DNA from: Pannonibacter sp. SL95
GTDB lineage: Bacteria > Pseudomonadota > Alphaproteobacteria > Rhizobiales > Stappiaceae
Assembly (NCBI RefSeq): GCF_026672425.1
Contig: NZ_JAPPRC010000005.1
Location: 390,957-454,956 of the forward strand
Reading direction: 5' to 3'
DNA: 64,000 bases
Below, piece after piece: positions 11,001-20,318 of the stretch. A program made the translations under genes and the position numbers. Below the pieces are notes generated by a model. That model did not search any database. It was given only the letters and a program-made list of their open reading frames with translations, and was not told where the DNA came from. Position 1 is the first letter of the stretch, and every line of letters begins with the position of its first letter.

Positions 11001-11298
11001 GCAAGGGCTCCAGTTCGACAATGGCCTCGACACGCGGCAGGCGCAGTTCCGTCTGCGCGTCGCCGGGCACGACGAGCACCGCGTCCTGAATGAGCACCCG
11101 GCTGCCGCCGGATGCGAACAGGTCCAGCTGCAGCGACCCGACGGTCAGGTCCAACCCTTCGGCGCGCGCCTGCCGCGACATCAAGTCGGCCACGCCTGGT
11201 ATGGGCGTTGGCCCCATCGACAGCACACCCGCAAGCGCGCCGGCAGACAGCAGGACCACCAGCCCAGCCCCGATCACGCCCCGGCGCAGGCGCCGCAA
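8050..11298 (-). CDS. YhdP/AsmA-like inner-membrane-anchored envelope protein
   Basis: A 1082-residue protein with one N-terminal transmembrane segment (GVIGAGLVVLLSAGALAGVL) and a very long periplasmic body of beta-rich repeats. The sequence fits the DUF3971/AsmA-like C-terminal family that includes YhdP. The C-terminal part, NLNNLFAKIPLLGFALGGG-like (residues near 1030) and GLIGVTYRLSGPVSAPVLAVNPVSAIAPG, is characteristic of that family. Members form bridge-like channels that help move phospholipid between the membranes; that role is inferred from family. Convergent with tyrS, divergent from bcp. No defect visible. Confidence 0.85.
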   Translation of the reverse strand: MRRLRRGVIGAGLVVLLSAGALAGVLSMGPTPIPGVADLMSRQARAEGLDLTVGSLQLDLFASGGSRVLIQDAVLVVPGDAQTELRLPRVEAIVELEPLLSGRLQFSALEIDQPHVSLRPGDAETSLLSMDEAMEAVDRVGGIVDDEFRQRNLREVRITNGQVDILGPVPRRINEIDAVMHRDSQGGLIAEAQIAGRMGLWDLALRRVPRSDDKGREIGLYIRDMALAELFPTNEQVDAGKGLGLPLEIQFSATLDTAGGFEAANLVARGQNGWMRSGPTLIRFDDVAVALGWSAGSSEIAIGKSHVVRGDTEIFFSGAVSPGATGADDWTFRITADRARFGSADVAEPPVVADYLGLEGRVNLAQKAVLVDRLQLQSGPAIFRAIASLDLRDDGPYLALAADAEAMPVAMLKQIWPITLTPPARRWVIDHMKAGQIQSARVDASIRPPAFDAAHPDPGWGGDDLKLELTLIDTDLAPLETLPPITDLAGTVRIEQEVLTVDMRSGSVTTPSGGIVSVPAGRFEIPDLADRDIKTGTLDLKLQGALGPLAEIANAKPFRILDKADLSGVGLSGSGDIDVTAKLPLKLALSVDEVGWAARAKLSAFSADKPIEGHKITDATIQLTADPMQVDIKGRGRIDGLQANIDIVYPLDASQVTARQDVELKVTAAELAKRGVDLGTLLSGTLVLKLAETPDGQRFEIDLKDAALRLTEIGWEKAPGVAASASFLLTETETERRLRNFSLRSEGVVLEGSVLLSKAGDFREADFGTFQIRPGDSAALKITRENAGRYRVALTGPQFDGRGLIKQIRDRKGSDADKTPSKTSYRISLKIGRLQGFQGIFATDVIGDVLADKGDIATLKLTGATNNRGAFKIEITGEGEARAASGDFADTGAVLRFLDLYDRMRGGSGRLLVSLPSDSTWFGTLGVRGFSITEDPALRKLAELPEVSAPRPDNQVVPNGAALTASGDASFDRMDIRFSRKGDTLTLEEGILQGAVVGGTVGGTVDLNTREMSLTGTFVPIFALNNLFAKIPLLGFALGGGSQEGLIGVTYRLSGPVSAPVLAVNPVSAIAPGIFRKMFEFR

Positions 11299-11512
11299 TC
11301 CAGTGCGGCCAGCCGTCCGTATGGTCTCAGTGTCTGACGTGGACTGGGGCTGTGTCAGCGTTGGATACCCTTATCCGGTTTGGTCAAAATCGAGTCGGCT
11401 TGCAAACTATGATAAATCGCGGCGCACCAAAACCCGAAGCGCCGTCGAAAGGCCCCGTGCAATCGTGGATCCAGCCGGATAAACCGGTGCAGTATGACAG
11501 AAGGAAGGCAAC

Positions 11513-11980
11513 ATGAGTGAATTGCAGATCGGCGACACCGCTCCGGACATCGCCCTGGCACTCGATGGTGATCGGGTCGTGCAGCTGTCATCGCTTCAGG
11601 GCAAGTCTGTCGTGATCTATTTCTACCCGAAGGCCGACACGCCCGCCTGCACGGAAGAATGCATCGCCTTCAGCCGAATGAAGGGCGACTTTGCCGCCGC
11701 AGGTGCCGAACTGATTGGTGTCTCGCCGGACGAGGCCAAGAAGAATGCCCGCTTCAAGGCCAAGCATGAGCTGACCGTTGACCTTGCCTCAGATCCGACC
11801 AACGCCGTTTGCGAGGCCTTTGGGGTCTGGGTGGAAAAGGCCATGTATGGCAAGAAGTACATGGGCGTTGAACGGAGCACGTTCCTGATCGGCCCGGATG
11901 GCAAGGTTGCCGGCATCTGGCGCAAGGTCAAGGTTCCGGGCCATGCGGATGCCGTGCTGACCGCCGTGAAGGCTCTTTGA
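11513..11980 (+). CDS. bcp: Thioredoxin-dependent peroxiredoxin, Bcp type
   Basis: Reduces hydrogen and organic peroxides in the cytosol. The 155-residue product has the AhpC/TSA fold with PKADTPACTEEC at residues 39-50, placing the peroxidatic cysteine at 46. A second cysteine is at 50, one residue closer than the C-x4-C pair of E. coli Bcp, and a third occurs in NAVCEAFGV. Whether it works through an intramolecular disulfide is therefore unclear. The start at 11513 follows GAAGGCAAC, a good ribosome site. The DUF455 gene follows 26 bases downstream, suggesting co-transcription. Confidence 0.94.
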   Translation: MSELQIGDTAPDIALALDGDRVVQLSSLQGKSVVIYFYPKADTPACTEECIAFSRMKGDFAAAGAELIGVSPDEAKKNARFKAKHELTVDLASDPTNAVCEAFGVWVEKAMYGKKYMGVERSTFLIGPDGKVAGIWRKVKVPGHADAVLTAVKAL

Positions 11981-12006
11981 TTCTGTCTGTCCTGGAATAA
12001 GCTGCC

Positions 12007-12843
12007 ATGTCGATCCCCAGTGACCTTGACCGTGCCGATACTCTTGTCGGCCGCGCCAATGCCATCGTCCGTGCAGCCGACACGGCCGAAAAGGTCCGCC
12101 TTGCCTATGACACGGCCAAGGCCTGGTTTTCCCGGCAGCTTGCACTTGGCAGCGTGTCGCTTGGCGGGCAGATGCCGGACCGCCCCGGACGGCCGGAGCA
12201 TCCGGTGCTGCTTGCGCCGCGCGACATGCCCAAGCGCGCGCTTGGCGGTGACGCCGGCAAGATCGCCCTGCTCCACTCGCTCGCCCACATCGAGCTCAAC
12301 GCCGTTGACCTGACCTGGGATCTGATCGGACGCTTTGCCGACGTCAGGCTGCCGCGCTCCTATTATGACGACTGGGTCCGTGTCGGTCTTGAGGAAGCCA
12401 AGCATTTTTCCATGCTGGAGGACCGGCTGGGCGAGCTTGGCGCGCGCTATGGCGATCTGCCGGCCCATGATGGTCTCTGGCAGGCCGCCCAGGCGACCGG
12501 ACGGGATCTTGCCGCAAGGCTCGCCATCATCCCGCTGGTGCTGGAGGCGCGCGGGTTGGACATTACCCCGCCGATGATCGAAAAGGCCGAGGCGCTGGGG
12601 GACCATGCAACGGCGCGCGTGATGGGCATCATCTACCGCGACGAAAAGAATCACGTCGCCTTCGGCGCCAAATGGTTCCGATTCCTCTGTGACCGGACCG
12701 GTGTGCGCCCCGAACCTAAGTTCCATGAGCTGGTCCGGGCGCATTTTCGCGGTGCCCTGAAGCCGCCTTTCAACGACCGGGCACGGTCCGAGGCCGGGTT
12801 GACGCCGGGATTCTACCGCCCTCTTGCAAAGCTTGTCGGGTGA
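12007..12843 (+). CDS. DUF455 ferritin-like diiron protein
   Basis: A 278-residue member of the DUF455 family, a ferritin-like four-helix bundle with likely metal ligands. Visible candidates are HSLAHIELNAVDL near residue 95, GLEEAKHFSML near 130, LEARGLDITPPMI and YRDEKNHVAFG near 212. These are the paired E and ExxH positions of diiron proteins. Exact function is unknown; MiaE-like or oxidative-stress roles have been considered for the family. It starts 26 bases after bcp, consistent with a small oxidative-stress operon. Confidence 0.87.
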   Translation: MSIPSDLDRADTLVGRANAIVRAADTAEKVRLAYDTAKAWFSRQLALGSVSLGGQMPDRPGRPEHPVLLAPRDMPKRALGGDAGKIALLHSLAHIELNAVDLTWDLIGRFADVRLPRSYYDDWVRVGLEEAKHFSMLEDRLGELGARYGDLPAHDGLWQAAQATGRDLAARLAIIPLVLEARGLDITPPMIEKAEALGDHATARVMGIIYRDEKNHVAFGAKWFRFLCDRTGVRPEPKFHELVRAHFRGALKPPFNDRARSEAGLTPGFYRPLAKLVG

Positions 12844-12923
12844 CCTGCAGTTCTGTTTCCGTTTCGGCAGGTCGCAAGGGCTTTGTTAACCTTACCGCTT
12901 TCTAATCATCCCGACTGGCAGAC

Positions 12924-14288
12924 ATGAAGTCTGCCTTGAGGATGACGGCAAGCGACATGTCCGACCCCACAGCCAGTTCCCGCCATGGCTTCGGAAGACG
13001 CAAGTCCCTGCACCATGTGACCATTACGACCGGAGAGCGAAGCCGAACCTTCAGCTTCCGTCCCTGGGTTCTGGGAACGGTGCTCGGCAGCGTCGGGCTT
13101 TTTGCCGTGGGATATCTGTCAGCGACAGCCTATCTGTTCTGGCGCGACGACATCCTGGCGGCCCGCGACACCGAGCGGCACCAGATTGAAGCCTCCTACG
13201 AGAATCGCATCGCCTATCTGCGTGCCGAGATCGACCGCCTCGCCAGCTCGCAGGTGTTCGAACGGCGTTCAGTTGAGACGATGGTCGATTCGCTGATCGA
13301 GCGGCAGAACCTGTTGACCGACAAGCACGCCCGCGTCCGCGCCCTGCTGGACAAGGCCGCAGCCAGTGGCTTGACCGCCGACCTGTCGACGCCGGTCCCG
13401 GCGGAAAAGCCAACCGCTCCAGCTGGCCTCCTGTCGTTCCAGGCAACCGGTGACGGTCTTGCTGTGGGTGGTGAGCCCGCGCCGCTTCCCTCCGGTCCCC
13501 TGCCCTCGCTGGGCCTGCGCGGATCGTCGAATGACATCGGTACCGATGCGGCCGCTCCCCTTGCCCCCGCTATCGATGCCCCCGGCCCGCAGGCGCATGC
13601 AGAGGACCTTCTCGGCATTGGCGCAACCCTGGATGCCATGAATGTCGAGAGCGAACGGGCACTGGATGCCCTCGCCCTTGCAGCCGAACGCAACATCCGC
13701 ACGCTGACCGCAGCCCTCGATCCGCTGGGCCTCGATCTTCGGCGTCTGGCGCCAGAGGCCACCGGCGGCCCGTTTGTTCCCGTCGAAGCGACTGATTTCA
13801 GTGCCCGGTTGCTGCGCGCCGAGAAAGCACTCATTGCTTATGACGTCCTGCGCGGGACAGCCAAGCGCCTGCCGCTTGCGCGCCCGATCCGCAACGTCGA
13901 AGTCTCGAGCGATTTTGGCCCGCGCCTTGATCCGTTCCTCGGTACGCTCGCCATGCACACCGGCATCGACTTCAAGGCTGACTATGGCACTGCGATCCGT
14001 TCCGCCGGTGCTGGCCGTGTCGTCACCGCTTCCTATCAGGGTGGCTATGGCAACATGGTGGAGATCGAGCACCCGGGTGGCTACGTCACGCGCTACGCCC
14101 ACATGAGCCGGATCATGGTCAGTGAAGGCGAGGAAATCCTCGCTGGCGAAATGGTTGGCCGCGTCGGCAGCACCGGACGTTCCACCGGCCCGCATCTGCA
14201 TTACGAGCTGCGCCGCGATGGTGCCGCGCTCGACCCCTCGCGGTTTGTCATCGCAGGTGACCGGCTGGCGGGCGTTTTGCTGCGCTGA
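12924..14288 (+). CDS. M23-family murein endopeptidase, membrane anchored
   Basis: A 454-residue cell-wall hydrolase or hydrolase activator. A transmembrane segment lies near residues 50-75 (PWVLGTVLGSVGLFAVGYLS), followed by a coiled-coil (residues about 85-150) and a proline/alanine-rich linker. The C-terminal LytM/Peptidase_M23 domain has the metal ligands in MHTGIDFKA and GPHLHYELRR, so it appears catalytically competent. The N-terminus could also begin at a later in-frame ATG (MTASDM or MSDPTA). Coiled-coil plus LytM architecture is like EnvC-type or DipM-type division proteins; the closest role is not decided. Confidence 0.9.
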   Translation: MKSALRMTASDMSDPTASSRHGFGRRKSLHHVTITTGERSRTFSFRPWVLGTVLGSVGLFAVGYLSATAYLFWRDDILAARDTERHQIEASYENRIAYLRAEIDRLASSQVFERRSVETMVDSLIERQNLLTDKHARVRALLDKAAASGLTADLSTPVPAEKPTAPAGLLSFQATGDGLAVGGEPAPLPSGPLPSLGLRGSSNDIGTDAAAPLAPAIDAPGPQAHAEDLLGIGATLDAMNVESERALDALALAAERNIRTLTAALDPLGLDLRRLAPEATGGPFVPVEATDFSARLLRAEKALIAYDVLRGTAKRLPLARPIRNVEVSSDFGPRLDPFLGTLAMHTGIDFKADYGTAIRSAGAGRVVTASYQGGYGNMVEIEHPGGYVTRYAHMSRIMVSEGEEILAGEMVGRVGSTGRSTGPHLHYELRRDGAALDPSRFVIAGDRLAGVLLR

Positions 14289-14307
14289 CCTGGTCCGCTG
14301 TGCCAAC

Positions 14308-14341
14308 AAAAAAGCCGCCCCGTCTGACGGAGCGGCTTTTC
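14308..14341. terminator. Bidirectional terminator between the M23 gene and prfB
   Basis: Six A, AGCCGC, inner CCGTC-T-GACGG stem, GCGGCT, then TTTT. It lies between convergent genes and has an A-run on one side and a T-run on the other, so it can serve both strands. Confidence 0.88.
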
Positions 14342-14366
14342 TCTTTCGGATGCGTGCGGACGCGTC

Positions 14367-15501
14367 TCAGTCGACGTCGCTGATCTCGGCGCCGTCACCA
14401 GCACCGAAGACGCGCTGCGCAAGCGCTGCTTCCATGAAAGCGTCGACGTCACCATCGAGCACGTCGCCCGGCGCGGTGCTCTCGACGCCGGTGCGCAGGT
14501 CCTTGACCAGCTGGTACGGCTGCAGCACGTAGGACCGGATCTGGTGACCCCAGCCGATGGCCGTCTTGGAGGCGGCTTCCGAGTTCGCGGCTTCTTCCCG
14601 CTTCTGCAGCTCCGCCTCGTACAGACGTGCCTTCAGCATGCTCCACGCCGTGGCGCGGTTCTTGTGCTGGGAGCGGTCGTTCTGGCACTGAACCACGATC
14701 CCGGTGGGGATATGGGTGATGCGGACGGCCGAGTCGGTCGTGTTGACGTGCTGGCCACCGGCACCGGATGCGCGATACGTGTCGATGCGGCAGTCGCTTT
14801 CGTTCACCTCGATCTCGATGGAATCATCGATGACCGGATATACCCAGGCGCTGGCAAAGGACGTGTGGCGGCGGGCCTGGCTGTCGTAGGGCGAGATGCG
14901 CACCAGACGGTGGACACCGGACTCGGTCTTCAGCCAGCCATAGGCGTTCTCGCCCTTGATCAGCAGCGTGGCCGACTTGATGCCCGCTTCTTCACCGTCA
15001 TGGTATTCCAGCAGCTCGACCTTGAAGCCGCGCTTTTCCGCCCAGCGGCGGTACATTCGCAGCAGCATCGAGGCCCAGTCCTGGCTCTCGGTGCCGCCGG
15101 CGCCGGAATTGATTTCCAGGTAGGTGTCGTTGCCATCGGCTTCGCCGGACAGCAGCGAGGCAAGCTGCAGCTTGTTGACCTCAGCCTTCAGGCTGCGCAT
15201 GGCCGCCTCGGCTTCCTCGACCACCGACTTGTCACCTTCCTCGGTGCCCATCTCGATCAGCTCGATGTTGTCCGTCAGCTCGTTTTCCAGACGGCGCACA
15301 CCGGTGATGCCGTCCTCCAGCTGCTGGCGCTCGCGCATGAGCTTCTGTGCCTTGGACGGGTCGTTCCAGAGGCTCGGATCTTCGGACAGGGCGTTCAGTT
15401 CGTCCAGACGGACAAGGGCCTGATCCCAGTCAAAGATGCCTCCTCAGCAGGCTGAGGGCCTGCTTGATCTCGTCGACGATGGCTTCCATTTCGGCGCGCA
15501 T
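14367..15501 (-). CDS. prfB: Peptide chain release factor 2, with programmed +1 frameshift
   Basis: Recognises UGA and UAA stop codons and releases the peptide. Zero frame starts at ATG 15501 ([20 protein letters not shown]) and meets an in-frame TGA at 15430-15432. Shifting +1 at CTT-TGA-C continues as [20 protein letters not shown] into the long frame that ends at 14367. The long frame carries the conserved [14 protein letters not shown] segment with GGQ in [17 protein letters not shown]. Total length about 377 residues is normal for RF2. Co-oriented with mrcA and amiC. The frameshift is the known autoregulatory mechanism, not damage. Confidence 0.97.
15429..15444 (-). promoter_or_regulatory. 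prfB +1 recoding site with internal Shine-Dalgarno
   Basis: On the minus strand, AGGAGG (15444-15439), a three-base spacer, then CTTTGAC (15435-15429). This is the classic arrangement: an internal Shine-Dalgarno three bases before CUU, followed by the slow UGA-C stop. Low RF2 activity makes the ribosome slip into the RF2 frame. Confidence 0.96.
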
Positions 15502-15625
15502 CGGATACCTCGCTACGGGGTTGCCGGAAGGGTGGAATAAGCACCGGCCCGCCTTTGGGACGGGCCGGAATTTGGGGCGTGAACCTAGCTGCGCAAGGCC
15601 GCTCTGTAAACCGTGGACTGGGCTT

Positions 15626-18067
15626 TCAGTAAAGACCACCTGTACCGGTCAGCACAGCCTCGCCGGCTTCCGGAGAAACGGTGCGCGGCACGCCCATTTC
15701 ATCCTGGAAGCCGATGACCGAATAGGTGTCCGGCGGTGCGGTGCCCGGCTTGAAGGCTTCGAGGATCGTGTCCTCGACCCCGGCCACGGCCCGCAGCCCT
15801 GTACGGCGGTTGATCGGGATCAGCTGCAGCCCCTTCGGAACACGGAACTCGACCGGCGGCTTGTCCTTCAGCGCCATCTGCAGGAACTCGGTGAAGATCG
15901 GGGCGGCGACCTGGCCACCGGTGCCGCCACGTCCCATCGGACGCGGCTGGTCGAAGCCGAGGAACACGCCAACGGTCAGATCCGGCGTGTAGCCGATGAA
16001 CCAGGCGTCCTTCTCGTCGTTGGTGGTGCCGGTCTTGCCGGCGACAGGGCGGCCAAGCGCCTTCACGCTGGTCGCGGTGCCGCGCTGGACCACGCCTTCC
16101 ATCATCGATGTGATCTGGTAGGCGGTCATCGGATCGAGCACCTGCTCGCGTTCGTCAATCAGCTCCGGCTCGTCCTGCCCCGACCAGTCCATGTCGGCAC
16201 AGGTCTCGCAGATCCGGCTGTCGTGCTTGTAGATCGTGCGGCCATAGCGGTCCTGGATGCGGTCGATCAGCGTCGGGGTGATCTTGCGTCCGCCATTGGC
16301 GAGGATCGAATAGGCCGTGACCATGCGCAGCACGGTGGTCTCGCCCGCACCCAGCGACATCGACAGAACCGGCATCATATTGTCATAGATGCCAAAGCGC
16401 TTGGCATACTCGGCGACCAGCGGCATGCCCATGTCCTGGGCCAGGCGGATGGTCATCAGGTTACGCGACAGCTCGATACCGGTGCGCAGGGTCGAGGGGC
16501 CATAGAACTTGCCGCCGTAGTTCTGCGGGCGCCAGACATCCTGACCCGGAACGGCCAGCTCAAGCGGGGCATCCATGACCACGCTCGACGGGGTGTAACC
16601 ATTGTCGAGTGCGGCGGCGTAGAGGAACGGCTTGAACGAGGACCCCGGCTGACGCATGGCCTGCGTGGCGCGGTTGAACTCGCTCTGGGAGAAACTGAAC
16701 CCGCCGACCATGGCCAGCACGCGGCCCGTGAAGGGGTCCATGGCAACGAGTGCACCCGAGATCTTCGGGATCTGGCGCAGCTGGTAGGATCCGCCCACGG
16801 CCTGCACATAGACCACATCGCCCGGCTTCAGCACGGTGCTGACAGCAGCCGGTGCCCTGCCCTCGACGCGGGCCCATTTCATGTCGGCGAGCTGCAGCGT
16901 CGCGGTCTCGCGCTCAGGTCCAAGTTGTCCGCTGACGAGGCGCTTCGGCTGCAGGCCGATTTCGGCCTGGTCCTTGCCGGCAGACAGAACCACGGCAAGC
17001 CGCCACTCCGGCAGATCGGCCAGGGCTTCCACCTTACCCACATCGACGCCCCAGTCGGCGCTGAGAGCGATCTCGGCGACAGGCCCACGCCAGCTGCCGC
17101 GCTTCTGGTCGAAGTCGAGCAGCCCGTCCATCAGGGCCTTGCGCGCCATGACCTGCATCTTCGGATCCAGCGTCGAGCGCACGGAGAGACCACCTTCATA
17201 AAGGCTGTTCTCGCCGTAGATGTTCGCCACCTCGCGGCGAACCTCCTCGGTAAAGTATTCGCCAGCAAACTGCTGCGAACCGGCTTCGCGCGGCGTGACC
17301 TCGAGCGGCCGCGCCTTGGCGGCTTCGCCATCGGCGGCCGTGACGTAGCCGTTCTCGACCATGCGGTCGATCACCCAGTTGCGCCGCTCGATCGCGCGCT
17401 CGCGGCCGCGGAACGGATGATAGTTGTTGGGAGCCTTCGGCAGGGCTGCCAGATAGGCGACTTCGTCCAGGGTCAGTTCATGCACCGACTTGTCGAAATA
17501 GACGAGCGAGGCAGCCGCGACACCATAGGCACCAAGACCCAGGTAGATCTCGTTCAGATACAGCTCAAGGATCTCGTCCTTGGTGTAGGCCTGCTCGATG
17601 CGAAGCGACAGGATGGCTTCCTTGATCTTGCGATCGATCGACACTTCGTTGGTCAGGAGGAAATTCTTTGCGACCTGCTGGGTGATGGTCGACGCGCCTT
17701 CCGGACGGCGGCCCGAGCCGTAGTTCTGGACGAAGCGGATGGTCGCGCGGGCGATGCCCTCCGGATCGATACCGACGTGGCTGTAGAAGTTCTTGTCTTC
17801 GGACGAGATATAGGCCTGCTTGACCAGATCCGGGATCGCCTGGATGGGCAGGAACATGCGGCGCTGCTTGGCATACTCGGCCATCAGGCTGCCATCTGCG
17901 GCATGGACACGGGTCATGACCGGCGGCTCATAGTTCTTGAGCGCGGTGTAGTCCGGCAGGTCCTTGGACAGGTTGTCGAGATAGACCCAGACACCTGCAG
18001 CCACCAGCAGCGCCAAGACAGCGCCGATGCCGAACAGATACCCGAAAAACTTGATCAGAAACTTCAT
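15626..18067 (-). CDS. mrcA: Penicillin-binding protein 1A, bifunctional transglycosylase/transpeptidase
   Basis: Polymerises glycan strands and cross-links peptides in the periplasm. From ATG 18067 (MKFLIKFFGYLFGIGAVLAL) the product is 813 residues with an N-terminal membrane anchor. The GT51 domain shows SSEDKNFYSHVG and GASTITQQVAKN. An OB-like insert follows, then the transpeptidase domain with the catalytic serine in QPGSSFKPFLYA, the SRN motif in ELSRNLMT and KTGTTNDEKDA. An upstream in-frame start would add 18 residues before the anchor and is less likely. It follows amiC on the same strand, with prfB downstream. Confidence 0.96.
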   Translation of the reverse strand: MKFLIKFFGYLFGIGAVLALLVAAGVWVYLDNLSKDLPDYTALKNYEPPVMTRVHAADGSLMAEYAKQRRMFLPIQAIPDLVKQAYISSEDKNFYSHVGIDPEGIARATIRFVQNYGSGRRPEGASTITQQVAKNFLLTNEVSIDRKIKEAILSLRIEQAYTKDEILELYLNEIYLGLGAYGVAAASLVYFDKSVHELTLDEVAYLAALPKAPNNYHPFRGRERAIERRNWVIDRMVENGYVTAADGEAAKARPLEVTPREAGSQQFAGEYFTEEVRREVANIYGENSLYEGGLSVRSTLDPKMQVMARKALMDGLLDFDQKRGSWRGPVAEIALSADWGVDVGKVEALADLPEWRLAVVLSAGKDQAEIGLQPKRLVSGQLGPERETATLQLADMKWARVEGRAPAAVSTVLKPGDVVYVQAVGGSYQLRQIPKISGALVAMDPFTGRVLAMVGGFSFSQSEFNRATQAMRQPGSSFKPFLYAAALDNGYTPSSVVMDAPLELAVPGQDVWRPQNYGGKFYGPSTLRTGIELSRNLMTIRLAQDMGMPLVAEYAKRFGIYDNMMPVLSMSLGAGETTVLRMVTAYSILANGGRKITPTLIDRIQDRYGRTIYKHDSRICETCADMDWSGQDEPELIDEREQVLDPMTAYQITSMMEGVVQRGTATSVKALGRPVAGKTGTTNDEKDAWFIGYTPDLTVGVFLGFDQPRPMGRGGTGGQVAAPIFTEFLQMALKDKPPVEFRVPKGLQLIPINRRTGLRAVAGVEDTILEAFKPGTAPPDTYSVIGFQDEMGVPRTVSPEAGEAVLTGTGGLY

Positions 18068-18232
18068 GCGTCCGGCTCGCCCTAAATCCAGGCCTGAGGT
18101 CGTCTGCGCCCCACGTAACACACCCGTAACGGCGCGGCACCGCTTTTCAGCACGATGCGACCCATGCTCTTAGTCCTCGAGCAATATGGCGATGCTGAGG
18201 CATCGCAGGCTCAGTCCCTTGCAGATGCACGT

Positions 18233-19576
18233 CTATTGCGCTGTTGCCTGCACGGCGGGGGCCTTTTCCATGGCAAGGCGCGGCTGGAAGAACGTGTCGA
18301 TCGCCTCTGCAACAGCCGTTGCCGTCCGGGTGCGCCATTCTTCCGAGATCAGCAGCTTCTCGTCATGCTCGTTTGACAGATAACCGAGCTCGACCAGCAC
18401 CGACGGCACATCATGCGCCTTGAGGACAACAAAGCCAGCTGAGCGATGCGGGTTGTTGATGAGCTTCACCGCGCTCTTCAGCTCCTCGACGAGGGTGCGC
18501 GCGAAATGGATCGAAAACACCTTGGTCTCGCGCCGGGCGAGATCGATCAGGATGTCGGTGACTTCGGCCGGTTCCTGGTTCAGCTCCACACCGGCGATCA
18601 CGTCCGACAGGTTTTCAGATTCTGCAATCTGCGCGGCAACATCGTCCGAGGCCTTGTCAGACAGGGTGTAGACCGTGGCCCCGCGTACGATGTCGGTGCC
18701 GCTGCGCACGGAATCGGCGTGGATGGAAATCAGCAGATCCGCCTTGAGTTCCCGCCCCATCGCCGCGCGCTTGCGCAGAGGCACGAACGTGTCGCCTTCC
18801 CGCGTCATGTGAACGGTGTAGCGGCCTGAGGCTTCGAGCTTGCGCTTGAGCTCGTTTGTGAAATCGAGCACGACGGCCTTTTCCAGCGTGCCGTGCACGC
18901 CGACAGCGCCGGTGTCGATCCCGCCGTGCCCGGCATCGAGCAGGATCACAGGCCGGGTCTTGGCCGCAGTGTCCAGCCGGTCGCCTTTCGGCGCAGCAAC
19001 CGGCGCGGCGTCACCCGCCTGGTCCGGTTGACGTGTCGCCTCAACTGCGGCCAGGAATTTCTCGCGGTCCGACTTGACCAGATCCAGCACCAGACGCGCC
19101 GGCTGATCTTCCACGGCGGGCAGCACGAAACTCTTGTCGAGGTCCGCCGGCTCGCGCAGATCCAGGACGATGCGCGACTTGCCGGCCGCAAAGGATCCAT
19201 AGCGCCAGGCCTTGATCAGGCCCCTGCCCTCATCTCCGGCGCGCGGTGGCAAACGGAAGTCCATCGCCGGCAGATCGATGATCAGCCGATAGGGATCCGC
19301 CAGCTTTGAAATGGAGAATGTCACGGGGGCATCGACGTCGAGGATGAAACGGGTGCGGCTTTCATCTCCGGCGATTCGCGCATCTGTGGCTGCTGCCACC
19401 GGTTGAGACGCCGCTTGCACCTGGCAAACATCGACGAGAACCACGCCAGCAAAGAGCGCCACAGCAGCCAGGACAGCCCGCGCAAACAGGCTCCGCCGAG
19501 CCCGGCCCTGATCAGGGACCGTCACGGCCGGATGCATCTGCTGGCATTTGCTGCAATGCATTGCGTCGAACTCCAT
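18233..19576 (-). CDS. amiC: N-acetylmuramoyl-L-alanine amidase (AmiC type)
   Basis: Zinc amidase that cleaves septal peptidoglycan between MurNAc and L-Ala. An AMIN domain (about residues 60-170) is followed by an Amidase_3 domain with ILLDAGHGGIDTGAVG, the glutamate region near GTLEKAVVLDF and SIHADSVRSG, then VPSVLVELGYLSNEHDEKLL. A signal-anchor-like stretch (LFARAVLAAVALFAGVVLV) precedes the AMIN domain. The start is uncertain: ATG 19576 adds a CSKC-containing lead, ATG 19537 gives a shorter signal peptide, and the frame is open to 19666. Upstream of mrcA in the same direction; divergent from rne. Confidence 0.92.
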   Translation of the reverse strand: MEFDAMHCSKCQQMHPAVTVPDQGRARRSLFARAVLAAVALFAGVVLVDVCQVQAASQPVAAATDARIAGDESRTRFILDVDAPVTFSISKLADPYRLIIDLPAMDFRLPPRAGDEGRGLIKAWRYGSFAAGKSRIVLDLREPADLDKSFVLPAVEDQPARLVLDLVKSDREKFLAAVEATRQPDQAGDAAPVAAPKGDRLDTAAKTRPVILLDAGHGGIDTGAVGVHGTLEKAVVLDFTNELKRKLEASGRYTVHMTREGDTFVPLRKRAAMGRELKADLLISIHADSVRSGTDIVRGATVYTLSDKASDDVAAQIAESENLSDVIAGVELNQEPAEVTDILIDLARRETKVFSIHFARTLVEELKSAVKLINNPHRSAGFVVLKAHDVPSVLVELGYLSNEHDEKLLISEEWRTRTATAVAEAIDTFFQPRLAMEKAPAVQATAQ

Positions 19577-19666
19577 CGTGGTCAGGCGCCGGGCGCTCCC
19601 TGTCGCAGCCGCATTACCCGCTGAATTCCGGGCTTTTCTGCCCTTACGGAAGACAGCTGGCGACAA

Positions 19667-20318
19667 AACCGGGAAGCACCGAAATGCTGCTTCAGGCTGC
19701 CTTGGTCAGGTTAACCTTTCGCTAACGCTTGACGCATTGCAGCGCAAGCGCTTCTCCACCATTTCCATTGCTTGCCAAGGGGCGCAACGGACCGTAAAAG
19801 GGACTCTACGGATTTCGGTTTGCAACCGATACCGGTTAGACAGATGGAACAGCACGACTTTCCACATGTCATCGCAGGTTTGACCGGACGCACGGCTAGG
19901 GGAGAGGCCACTTCATCCCGACCGTCAGCGGCCCGACCGGGTGGCGAGACAACCGGCAGCGCGTTGCAGGCTTCACGGGAATGCCCGCCTTTTTGACGTG
20001 GTTGCTTGCCGGGAGTGCGGCCCGGATCCGGATCATCAGAGGTTGGATGCAAGGGCAAGGGCCTGCGCATCAAGCCTCCATAGCGTAACACAAGTTCAAC
20101 GACGGCAGGCACTGCCTTGACGATTTTCGCGATGCAAGCGGGGACAAGACAACCGGTGGATCATCCCCTCAGGGACCGTCGGACCGCAGGCATCAGCGCG
20201 CGCAGGCCAGCCCTTTTCCTCTTCACATCAAGCGACAAGAAAACGATTCGCCGTGCCCTCAGCGATGGAGCGCGTTCGCCGCGCCCAGAGGGGTCGGGAA
20301 TCGTGGAGATCCCTATCA
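19667..20318 (+). promoter_or_regulatory. Divergent control region and long rne leader
   Basis: About 650 bases between the divergent amiC and rne genes without a supported gene. RNase E mRNAs usually carry a long structured 5' leader through which the enzyme limits its own synthesis, and the space here allows one. I see no clear consensus promoter or a hairpin I could assign with confidence. Confidence 0.35.
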
